This document shows positions 36,901 to 44,536 of a stretch of DNA of 64,000 bases, one piece after another (position 1 is the stretch's first letter; every line of letters begins with the position of its first letter). The stretch covers positions 5,456,001 through 5,520,000 of the forward strand of contig NZ_CP107845.1 in NCBI RefSeq assembly GCF_041431415.1, in the 5' to 3' direction. The stretch comes from Streptomyces sp. NBC_00513 (GTDB taxonomy: Bacteria; Actinomycetota; Actinomycetes; Streptomycetales; Streptomycetaceae). The translations under genes and the position numbers were made by a program. The notes beneath the pieces are model-generated. The model was not told the origin of the DNA, ran no database searches, and saw only the letters and a list, made by a program, of their open reading frames with translations.

Positions 36901-37702
36901 GGTCGAGGGCCGCGCCCTGGAGGAGTTCGGGGTGGAGGCCGCCGGGCTGGTGGCCGAGTACGGCCCCGACCAGCCGGTGCCGCCGTCGCCGGCCGCCGAG
37001 GGCGAGGAGCTGCCGGAGGACCCGGAGCACCCGCGGAACCGGCCGGGACCGTACGTCCGGGCGCAGCAGGAGAAGCGGCTCAAGGCGGCGGAACGCGCCT
37101 ACCAGCAGTTGGGGAAGGTCAATCCGCTGGCGCTGGAGGAGTTCGCGGCGCTGGAGGAGCGGCACAGGTTCCTCAGCGAGCAACTGGAGGACCTGCGCAA
37201 GACGAGGGCCGATCTGCTCCAGGTCGTGAAGGAGGTCGACCAGCGGGTCGAGGAGGTGTTCACCGAGGCCTACCGGGACACGGCGCGTCAGTTCGAGGGG
37301 GTGTTCTCGCGGCTGTTCCCCGGCGGCGAGGGCCGGTTGATCCTCACGGACCCCGACAACATGCTGACCACCGGCGTGGACGTCGAGGCGCGCCCGCCGG
37401 GCAAGAAGGTCAAGAGGCTGTCGCTGCTGTCGGGCGGCGAGCGTTCGCTGACCGCGGTCGCGTTGCTGGTGTCCATCTTCAAGGCCCGACCCAGTCCGTT
37501 CTACGTCATGGACGAGGTCGAGGCGGCCCTGGACGACACCAACCTGCAGCGGCTGATTCGGATCATGGAGGAGCTCCAGGAGAGCTCGCAGCTGATCGTG
37601 ATCACGCATCAGAAACGCACGATGGAGGTCGCCGATGCCCTGTACGGCGTCTCCATGCAGGGAGATGGAGTGTCCAAAGTGATCAGCCAGAGGCTCCGCT
37701 AG
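33923..37702 (+). CDS. smc: Chromosome segregation protein SMC
   Basis: A 1259-residue SMC ATPase that folds and segregates chromosomes. Walker A is [20 protein letters not shown] at about 32-51, followed by a long coiled coil. The hinge begins at about 500 and is interrupted at about 574-656 by a Pro/Ala/Ser-rich insert. The second coiled coil ends in the signature [17 protein letters not shown], Walker B [14 protein letters not shown] and the final [16 protein letters not shown]. The insert accounts for the length above the roughly 1180 usual in the genus. GTG start at 33923. Confidence 0.97.
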   Translation: [1259 protein letters not shown]

Positions 37703-37791
37703 AGACCTTCATCATTCAATAGGTGAACGCAAAGCCTTCACGGTTCACTCGTTCGTTGGCATTCATCTGCGTGAAACGGGTTCTTCATCTT

Positions 37792-37823
37792 CTATTGACT
37801 TCAGGAAGTGAAGTCATAAGCTC
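37792..37823 (+). promoter_or_regulatory. Predicted glcP promoter with embedded palindrome
   Basis: -35 TTGACT (37795-37800), 16-bp spacer, -10 TAAGCT (37817-37822). A perfect 8-bp inverted repeat TGACTTCA-N5-TGAAGTCA (37796-37816) covers the -35 and the spacer, the geometry of a repressor operator. A further inverted repeat gtgaac (37723-37728) with gttcac (37743-37748) lies upstream. Confidence 0.65.
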
Positions 37824-37957
37824 TCCTCTGTCGCCTTGATGTTCAGGTGGTGGTGCACTGTTTGATGTGCCCCACTGGAGGAACACGATCAGGCGACGAC
37901 ACGAGTACCAACACCCCCCACGCTGCCCGCCGTCGGCGCCGGGCCCAGGAGCGCACC

Positions 37958-39388
37958 TTGACCAGCACAGCGAACGCACCCGCGGCAGGCGGGGGAGGCG
38001 CGGGCCACCCCGACCACCTCGGGCACGTCATCTTCATCACCGCAGCCGCCGCCATGGGTGGCTTCCTCTTCGGTTACGACAGTTCCGTCATCAACGGCGC
38101 CGTCGAGGCCATTCGGGACCGCTTCGACGTCGGCTCCGCGGTGCTCGCCCAGGTGATCGCCGCCGCGCTGATCGGCTGTGCCTTCGGCGCCGCCACCGCC
38201 GGCCGCCTCGCCGACCGGATCGGCCGCATCCGCTGCATGCAGATCGCGGCCGTCCTCTTCACCGCGAGCGCCCTCGGTTCGGCCCTGCCCTTCGCCCTCT
38301 GGGACCTCGCCATGTGGCGCGTCATCGGAGGCTTCGGCATCGGCATGGCCTCCGTGATCGGCCCCGCCTACATCGCCGAGGTCTCCCCGCCCGCCTACCG
38401 CGGCCGGCTCGCCTCGTTCCAGCAGGCGGCGATCGTCATCGGCATCGCCGTCTCACAGCTGGTCAACTGGGGCATCCTCAACCTCGCCGGCGGAGACCAG
38501 CGCGGAGAGATCGGCGGCCTGGAGGCCTGGCAGTGGATGCTGGGCGTCATGGTCATCCCGGCCGTGCTCTACGGCGCGCTGTCCTTCGTCATCCCGGAGT
38601 CCCCGCGCTTCCTCGTCTCGGTCGGCCGCATGGAGAAGGCCAAGACCGTCCTGCGCGAGGTCGAGGGCGACCGCATCGACGCCGACGCCCGCGTCCGCGA
38701 GATCGACAGCGCCATCCACTCGGAGCACAAGTCGACCTTCAAGGACCTGCTCGGCGGCCGCTTCGGCTTCCTGCCGATCGTCTGGATCGGTATCGGCCTC
38801 TCCGTCTTCCAGCAGCTCGTCGGCATCAACGTGATCTTCTACTACAGCTCCTCGCTGTGGCAGTCGGTCGGCATCGACGCGAGCTCCTCGTTCCTGTACT
38901 CCTTCGAGACGTCCGTCGTGAACATCATCGGTACGGTGATCGCGATGCTGCTGGTCGACCGGATCGGCCGCAAGCCGCTCGCCCTCATCGGCTCCGTGGG
39001 CATGACGATCTCCCTCTCGCTCGCCGCCTGGGCCTTCTCCTTCCGGTCCGGCAGCGGGGACGACATCACCCTGCCGCACGCCCAGGGCCTGGTGGCCCTG
39101 ATCGCCGCCAACTTCTTCGTCCTCTTCTTCGCCCTGTCCTGGGGCGTGGTGGTCTGGGTGCTGCTCGGCGAGATGTTCCCGGGCCGCATCCGCGCCGCCG
39201 CCCTCGGTGTGGCGGCAGCCGCCCAGTGGATCGCCAACTGGGTCATCACGGTCACGTTCCCGTCGCTGTCGGACTGGAACCTGTCCGGCGCCTACGTCAT
39301 CTACGCGTGCTTCGCCCTGCTCTCGATCCCGTTCATCCTCAAGTGGGTGCCGGAGACCAAGGGCAAGGCGTTGGAGGAGATGGGGTAA
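37958..39388 (+). CDS. glcP: MFS glucose/sugar permease (GlcP)
   Basis: A 476-residue major-facilitator sugar:H+ symporter with 12 hydrophobic segments. Sugar-porter motifs: MGGFLFGYDSSVINGAVEAI, GRLADRIGR, PESPRFLV, QQLVGINVIFYYSSSLW, DRIGRKPL and the C-terminal VPETKGKALEEM. It matches S. coelicolor GlcP, the main glucose permease behind carbon catabolite control. TTG at 37958 has AGGAG 6 bp upstream and begins the usual LTSTA sequence. The 255-bp upstream gap has the promoter/operator listed separately. Confidence 0.92.
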   Translation: MTSTANAPAAGGGGAGHPDHLGHVIFITAAAAMGGFLFGYDSSVINGAVEAIRDRFDVGSAVLAQVIAAALIGCAFGAATAGRLADRIGRIRCMQIAAVLFTASALGSALPFALWDLAMWRVIGGFGIGMASVIGPAYIAEVSPPAYRGRLASFQQAAIVIGIAVSQLVNWGILNLAGGDQRGEIGGLEAWQWMLGVMVIPAVLYGALSFVIPESPRFLVSVGRMEKAKTVLREVEGDRIDADARVREIDSAIHSEHKSTFKDLLGGRFGFLPIVWIGIGLSVFQQLVGINVIFYYSSSLWQSVGIDASSSFLYSFETSVVNIIGTVIAMLLVDRIGRKPLALIGSVGMTISLSLAAWAFSFRSGSGDDITLPHAQGLVALIAANFFVLFFALSWGVVVWVLLGEMFPGRIRAAALGVAAAAQWIANWVITVTFPSLSDWNLSGAYVIYACFALLSIPFILKWVPETKGKALEEMG

Positions 39389-39420
39389 CCACCCCCGCCA
39401 ACACCCCCTCTCCTCTTCCG

Positions 39421-39465
39421 ACAGGTACTGCCCCCGCTCAGCTCTTGAGCCGGGGCAGTACCTGT
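39421..39465. terminator. Bidirectional terminator between glcP and the LLM oxidoreductase
   Basis: A 20-bp stem with one mismatch (39421-39440 with 39446-39465), loop gctct. The stop codon of the minus-strand gene (39438-39440) lies inside the left arm. Confidence 0.9.
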
Positions 39466-40424
39466 TCGCACAGCAACTGCAGGCTGCGCCACCCCTCGTC
39501 GACGGGCATCCCGCCGCACAGTGGGTGCAGCACCAGGTTGCCCGCCTCGCCGGCGGCTCGGGCGTGGGCGACCGCCTCGTCCGGGGTGAGGATCCGGTAC
39601 ACACCCTCCGCGCGCAGCTCGGACACCGAGTGCGCGCCCGACCGCACGGCGCTGACGATGTCCTTGGACTGCCAGGACGCGTACGTCCCGGCCTCGTGCA
39701 GGAAGTGCTCCCCGTACTCGGCCCAGGCCCGGTCGGGATCCTCCGAGATGTGCAGCAGCGGCGTCTGCGCGGCGGGCATCATGCAGAAGCCCTCCGTGCC
39801 GTGCTCCGCGAGCTGTTCCTGGTAGTACGCCTCCAACTCCGGCAGGTGGGCGCTCGGGAAGAAGGGCAGCCCCAGCCGGGCCGCGCGCCGCGCCGCCGCC
39901 CTTGAACTGCCTCCGACCAGCAGCAGCGGGTGCGGCCGGGTGAACGGCCGCGGGGTGACCCGTACGGTCCGGCCGCGGAAGGAGAACGGCTCGCCGGTCC
40001 ACGCCTTCAACAGGGTCTCCAGCAGCTCGTCCTGGAGCCTGCCGCGCCGGCCCCACTCCACGCCGTGCTGCTCGTACTCCTCGGGTCGGTACCCGATGCC
40101 GGCGACGGTGACCAGGCGGCCACCGCTCAGCAGGTCGAGCACGGCGATGTCCTCGGCCACCTTCAAGGGGTCGTGGAGCGGGCCGATGATTGCGGAGACG
40201 GTGACCGCGATACGGCGCGTGGCGCCGAAGACCGCGCCCGCGAAGAGGAAGGGCGAGGGCATCCAGTTGTTCCCGGTGCCGTGGTGTTCCTCGGTCTGGA
40301 CGGTGTCGATCCCGCGGTCGTCCGCGTACTTCGCCATCTCCAGCGCGGCCCTGTACCGGGCGGAGAGGGATTCCGGGGTGCCGTACGGGTCGACGAGGTT
40401 GAAGCGGGCCACGGTGATGGGCAT
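39438..40424 (-). CDS. LLM-class (luciferase-like) flavin-dependent oxidoreductase
   Basis: A 328-residue TIM-barrel monooxygenase of the bacterial luciferase family. N-terminal MPITVARFNLVDPYGTPESL, TVQTEEHHGTGNNWMPSP (the EHH motif), LLSGGRLVTVAGIGYRPEEY and RPHPLLLVGGSSRAAARRAA are typical. The cofactor could be FMN or F420; the sequence does not settle it. It follows an NCS1 permease on the same strand (62 bp gap), so the pair may import and oxidise a heterocycle such as a nucleobase or hydantoin. The terminator overlaps its stop. Confidence 0.9.
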   Translation of the reverse strand: MPITVARFNLVDPYGTPESLSARYRAALEMAKYADDRGIDTVQTEEHHGTGNNWMPSPFLFAGAVFGATRRIAVTVSAIIGPLHDPLKVAEDIAVLDLLSGGRLVTVAGIGYRPEEYEQHGVEWGRRGRLQDELLETLLKAWTGEPFSFRGRTVRVTPRPFTRPHPLLLVGGSSRAAARRAARLGLPFFPSAHLPELEAYYQEQLAEHGTEGFCMMPAAQTPLLHISEDPDRAWAEYGEHFLHEAGTYASWQSKDIVSAVRSGAHSVSELRAEGVYRILTPDEAVAHARAAGEAGNLVLHPLCGGMPVDEGWRSLQLLCEQVLPRLKS

Positions 40425-40486
40425 GGAGAAGTCCCCCTTCGCCGGATGTGGTGGGCGGGCGAAGGGGGACGGTAGCTGACGTTGCG

Positions 40487-41959
40487 TCAGTTGCCCAGGG
40501 TTCCGGCGGGCACCGGTTCCTCGGCCTCGACCGGCGCGGACCGCGGCGCCGCGGTGCGGGGCAGGACGGCGTACAGCACGCCCGACGTGAGGATGCCCGC
40601 GACCCAGCCCAGACCGTTCTGGCCGATCCAGGTCGAGGCGAGCGGGCCGCTGAACCAGTCCACCTTCGTGAACAGCAGCCCCACCACCAGGGCCACGCCC
40701 CAGGCCGTCATCGCCTGCCAGGCATAGCCGCCCTTGTACCAGTAGGCGCTGCCGGCAGTGGTGTCCAGCAGCGCGCGCCCGTCGTAGGACTTGCGCCGCA
40801 ACATGTCCACGCCGAAGACGCCGATCCACGCGGAGAAGGCCACGGCCAGCAGCGTCAGGAAGGAGATGAAGGAGCCGAAGAAGCTCGTCGCGACGACCAT
40901 CAGCAGGAACCCGAAGACCAGGCTGATGACCGCGTTGACGCTGACGGCCCAGGCGCGCGGGACCTTGATGCCGAGGGTCTGCGCCGTGAAGCCCGCCGAG
41001 TACATCGACATCGAGTTGATCAGCAGCATGCCGACCACCGCGATGAGCAGGTAGGGGACCGCGATCCAGATCGGCAGCAGCTCGCCGATGAAGGAGACCG
41101 GGTCCTGCGCGGAGGCCAGGTCGGGGGTGCCGACGGCCATCACCGCGCCCATCAGCACCATGGGCAGGACCACGATCCCCGCGCCGCCGATCGTCGCGCC
41201 GACCATGGCCTTCGAGGACGCGGTCCGCGGCAGGTAGCGGGTGAAGTCCGGGCCCGACGGAACCCAGCTGATGCCGCCGGCGGCGATCGTGCCGATGCCC
41301 GCGATCATCATCGCGGTGGATCCGGCGGGCTTGTCGAGTACCGCCGCCCAGTCGGTGTCGAACACCAGGTAGCCGAGGACGAGCACGCTGAACGCCCCGA
41401 ACAGGTACGTCGACCACTTCGAGCACACGCGCAGCGCGTTGATGCCGAGACCGGAGACCACGAAGGTGCAGCCCACGAAGAAGAGCAGGGTGACGACGAT
41501 CAGCGCGGTGTTGCTCTTGATCCCGAAGACCAGGTCGAGGACGGTCAGCACGGCGTAGGCGCCACTGACCGCGTTGATGGTCTCCCAGCCCCAGCGGGCC
41601 ACCCAGATCAGCGCGCCGGGGAACAGGTTGCCGCGCTGCCCGAAGACGGCCCGCGAGAGCGCCATGCCGGGAGCCCCGCCGCGCTTGCCGGCGATGGATA
41701 TCAGGCCGACGATCCCGTACGAGAGGACGGGCGCGGCGATGGCGACGACGAGGACCTGCCAGATGTTGAGCTTGTTGAAGATCACGAGCCCCGCGCCCAT
41801 GGTCAACAGCAGCACGCTGATGTTGGCGGCGACCCAGGTCGGGACCAGTTCGCGGACCCGGCCGCCGCGTTCGTCGTCCGGTACGGGTTCCAGTCCGCGG
41901 GTCTCGACCGCAGTCTCCTGGGCGGTCTCCGTCGCACCGGCAGTGGGCTTGGCAGGCAT
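40487..41959 (-). CDS. NCS1-family nucleobase permease (CodB-like)
   Basis: A 490-residue integral membrane protein with about 12 helices. The NCS1 pattern is seen in VAANISVLLLTMGAGLVIF, ALIWVARWGWETINAVSGAY and ISWVPSGPDFTRYLPR; it is nearest the cytosine permease CodB branch. Imports cytosine, other purines/pyrimidines or related heterocycles with protons. It precedes the LLM oxidoreductase in a two-gene unit. Divergent from ftsY, with a palindrome in its likely promoter. Confidence 0.9.
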   Translation of the reverse strand: MPAKPTAGATETAQETAVETRGLEPVPDDERGGRVRELVPTWVAANISVLLLTMGAGLVIFNKLNIWQVLVVAIAAPVLSYGIVGLISIAGKRGGAPGMALSRAVFGQRGNLFPGALIWVARWGWETINAVSGAYAVLTVLDLVFGIKSNTALIVVTLLFFVGCTFVVSGLGINALRVCSKWSTYLFGAFSVLVLGYLVFDTDWAAVLDKPAGSTAMMIAGIGTIAAGGISWVPSGPDFTRYLPRTASSKAMVGATIGGAGIVVLPMVLMGAVMAVGTPDLASAQDPVSFIGELLPIWIAVPYLLIAVVGMLLINSMSMYSAGFTAQTLGIKVPRAWAVSVNAVISLVFGFLLMVVATSFFGSFISFLTLLAVAFSAWIGVFGVDMLRRKSYDGRALLDTTAGSAYWYKGGYAWQAMTAWGVALVVGLLFTKVDWFSGPLASTWIGQNGLGWVAGILTSGVLYAVLPRTAAPRSAPVEAEEPVPAGTLGN

Positions 41960-41993
41960 GCACTACTCCGTGGGGATGTGGGGGGAGTGGTAC

Positions 41994-42023
41994 ATCATCG
42001 TAGTTTCGCCGCGAAAATCACAA
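41994..42023 (-). promoter_or_regulatory. Candidate permease promoter with tttcg-ccg-cgaaa palindrome
   Basis: Inverted repeat tttcg-ccg-cgaaa at 42004-42016. On the minus strand it lies between a -35-like TTGTGA (42018-42023) and a -10-like TACGAT or GATGAT (41994-42002). Spacing is 15 or 18 bp, so only a moderate promoter match. Confidence 0.45.
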
Positions 42024-42156
42024 ATAGCGGAGTAATGCCCGGTGGGGAGCGCCGAAGGGCTCGCCGGCGAGTGCCGCACCGCATCCGGCCACGCTCCGCG
42101 CCGCCGCCCGCGCGGGTCCGCCCGCGCCGCGCGCCGTGGCCGATACTGGTGGGGTT

Positions 42157-43371
42157 ATGGACATCCTCATTCTCGCTGTAGTCATCGCCCTGGTCGCGGT
42201 CGGCGTGGTCAGCGGGCTCGTGGTCGGCAGCCGCAAGAAGAAGCAGCTGCCCCCCACGGCACCGCCCGGCCCGCCGACCATCACTGCCCCGCCCGCCGAA
42301 CCGCAGGTGGGGGAGGACGCCGCCCCCACGGCGGAAGAGCCGCGCCGCACGATCGAGGAGGTGACCCTTCCCGAGGCGGAGGCGGCCACCGACTCCCCGG
42401 TCGCCGTCGAGGACCCCGTGGTCGCGGCACCCGAGATCGAGGTGCCCGAGCCCACCGCCGGCCGCCTGGTCCGGCTGCGCGCACGGCTCTCCCGCTCGCA
42501 GAACTCGCTCGGCAAGGGACTGCTCACGCTGCTCTCCCGCGAGCACCTCGACGAGGACACCTGGGAGGAGGTCGAAGAGACCCTCCTGATCGCCGACGTC
42601 GGCGTCGTGCCGACCCAGGAGCTGGTGGACCGGCTCCGCGAGCGGGTCAAGGTGCTCGGCACCCGCACCCCCGCCGACCTGCGCACCCTCCTGAAGGAGG
42701 AGCTGCTGACCCTGGTCGGCACCGACTTCGACCGCGCCGTCAAGACCGAGAGCGGCGTCGACACCCCGGCCGTCGTGATGGTCGTCGGCGTCAACGGCAC
42801 CGGCAAGACCACCACCACCGGCAAGCTGGCCCGCGTCCTCGTCGCCGACGGCCGCAGCGTCGTGCTCGGCGCGGCGGACACCTTCCGTGCCGCCGCCGCC
42901 GACCAGCTCCAGACCTGGGGGGACCGGGTCGGCGCCCGGACCGTCCGCGGCCCCGAGGGCGGCGACCCGGCGTCGATCGCCTACGACGCCGTCAAGGAGG
43001 GCATCGCCGAGGGCGCGGACGTCGTACTGATCGACACCGCCGGTCGGCTGCACACCAAGACCGGGCTCATGGACGAGCTCGGCAAGGTCAAGCGCGTCGT
43101 GGAGAAGCACGGCCCGCTCGACGAGGTCCTGCTCGTGCTGGACGCCACCACCGGCCAGAACGGCCTGACCCAGGCGCGCGTCTTCGCCGAGGTCGTGGAC
43201 ATCACCGGCATCGTGCTGACCAAGCTCGACGGGACCGCCAAGGGCGGCATCGTCGTCGCCGTCCAGCGCGAGCTGGGTGTCCCGGTCAAGCTCATCGGTC
43301 TCGGCGAGGGACCGGACGACCTGGCCCCCTTCGAGCCGGAGGCGTTCGTGGACGCCCTGATCGGCGACTGA
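42157..43371 (+). CDS. ftsY: Signal recognition particle receptor FtsY
   Basis: A 404-residue SRP receptor GTPase. Unlike E. coli FtsY it begins with a real membrane helix (MDILILAVVIALVAVGVVSG, residues 1-20), then an acidic/Pro linker (about 30-105). The NG domain follows: GVNGTGKTTTTGKLARVL (G1), DTFRAAAADQL, DTAGRLHTKTGLMDEL (G3), TKLDGTAKGG (G4) and GLGEGPDDL. Works with Ffh (encoded at 50642) to bring nascent chains to SecYEG. Strong terminator downstream. Confidence 0.97.
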   Translation: MDILILAVVIALVAVGVVSGLVVGSRKKKQLPPTAPPGPPTITAPPAEPQVGEDAAPTAEEPRRTIEEVTLPEAEAATDSPVAVEDPVVAAPEIEVPEPTAGRLVRLRARLSRSQNSLGKGLLTLLSREHLDEDTWEEVEETLLIADVGVVPTQELVDRLRERVKVLGTRTPADLRTLLKEELLTLVGTDFDRAVKTESGVDTPAVVMVVGVNGTGKTTTTGKLARVLVADGRSVVLGAADTFRAAAADQLQTWGDRVGARTVRGPEGGDPASIAYDAVKEGIAEGADVVLIDTAGRLHTKTGLMDELGKVKRVVEKHGPLDEVLLVLDATTGQNGLTQARVFAEVVDITGIVLTKLDGTAKGGIVVAVQRELGVPVKLIGLGEGPDDLAPFEPEAFVDALIGD

Positions 43372-43395
43372 GCGACCCGCTCCGCGCCCTCGCCG

Positions 43396-43455
43396 CCGTA
43401 CGCGTGACAGTGCCCCCGCATCCGACCGGACGCGGGGGCACTGTCACGCGTACGG
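43396..43455. terminator. Very long perfect hairpin between ftsY and the prim-pol gene
   Basis: A perfect 24-bp stem (43396-43419 with 43432-43455), loop of 12 nt, placed between convergent genes. It lies 24 bp after the ftsY stop and 3 bp from the other gene's stop. Confidence 0.93.
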
Positions 43456-43458
43456 GCC

Positions 43459-44133
43459 TCAGCGCCTCAGGCGGTGGCAGATGTACGCGAGCGTCCCCAG
43501 CAGCAGCCGGGCCTGCGGCGGCCCGCCCGCGCAGTCGAGCGCGGGAGGCCGCAGCCAGCCGGCCGGTCCGAGCCCCGCGCGGTCGGAGGGCGGGGCGGTG
43601 AGGAAGGCTCCGTGGCCCAGGGCCCGCAGGTCGAGATCGGCGTCGTCCCAGCCCATCCGGTACAGCAACTGCGGCAGCTCGGCGGCGGCCCCGGGAGCGA
43701 CGAAGAACTGGGCCCGGTCGTCCGGGGTGACGGTGACCGGGCCCAGTGGGAGCCCCATCCGCTCCAGTCGGACCAGCGCGCGCCGCCCGGCCTCCGCGGA
43801 GACCTCGATGACGTCGAAGGACCGACCGACGGGGAGCATGATCGCGGCGCCGGGGTACTCGCCCCAGATCTCGGTGACCTCGTCGAGGGTGGCGCCCGCC
43901 GGGACGGTGGGTGCGAAGTCCAGCGGATGCGCCCCGGGCGCACCGCAATTCGTATGACCGCAGGAACACTCGGCGGCGGGCGCCGCCGCCCGGGCGCCGG
44001 GGACCGTCTCCCAGCCCCACAGGCCGGTGTACTCCGCCACCGTCGTGCACTCCGAGGTCCGGCTGCGGCGCCGAGCGCCGGAAAGGAACTCCTTGGTGCC
44101 GCGGCTGCCGCCGATCGTGAAGCCCATGCCCAT
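43459..44133 (-). CDS. Bifunctional DNA primase/polymerase-like N-terminal domain protein
   Basis: A 224-residue protein resembling the prim-pol (bifunctional DNA primase/polymerase N-terminal) domain family common in Streptomyces, without a helicase part. Visible pieces: ECSCGHTNCGAPGAHPLDFAP (Cys/His cluster with the conserved C..AHP), ATLDEVTEIWGEYPGAAIML, and FDVIEVSAEAGRRAL. The polymerase acidic residues are not all obvious, so catalysis is doubtful; it may be a regulatory relative. Start at the first of two ATGs (44133), with GGAGG upstream. Placed next to nsdA. Confidence 0.8.
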   Translation of the reverse strand: MGMGFTIGGSRGTKEFLSGARRRSRTSECTTVAEYTGLWGWETVPGARAAAPAAECSCGHTNCGAPGAHPLDFAPTVPAGATLDEVTEIWGEYPGAAIMLPVGRSFDVIEVSAEAGRRALVRLERMGLPLGPVTVTPDDRAQFFVAPGAAAELPQLLYRMGWDDADLDLRALGHGAFLTAPPSDRAGLGPAGWLRPPALDCAGGPPQARLLLGTLAYICHRLRR

Positions 44134-44536
44134 GCCCCCTCCAACGGGTCGAACGCGTCGGTGGTTACGACGAAGGCGAGACCTCCTGTGGGCCGGCCCC
44201 GGGGGCCGCTCCGGGAGGGGGTCGCCCGGCGCACTCCTCGCCGCGCGCGCCCCCAGTGCACTCCCGTCCAACCATTCCGTTTCGCCTGCCTGTCAAGTGA
44301 ATCGCGCCTGGCCGGTGGCGACTTCATTCGAAGGGGTGGCGAATGGTGGCGTTTCTGGAATCGACCTCGCGGTGGGGGTGATCGTAGGATTACTTTCGGT
44401 ACACGAGCCCGGAGGGCAGGCCCGTTCGTGGGTATGCCGGAGGCAAAGCGTGAAGGACCTGTGAAGGTCCCCGGTCGCGCCTGCGCTCCGAGCCAGGGTT
44501 TCGTGATGAGGATGCTGAACGGATGGGGGCGTTCCT
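44134..44536. promoter_or_regulatory. 403-bp divergent promoter region upstream of nsdA
   Basis: No gene seen. A candidate nsdA promoter is -35 TCGACC (44361-44366), 18-bp spacer, -10 TAGGAT (44385-44390). An inverted repeat cattcg-N9-cgaatg (44325-44345) lies just upstream of it. A short stem ggacct/aggtcc (44455-44470) is in the leader. Confidence 0.5.

Noticed and set aside
42042..43601. A 519-residue open frame overlapping ftsY on the plus strand
   Set aside because: Out-of-frame shadow rich in Arg/Gly; FtsY motifs are in the other frame.
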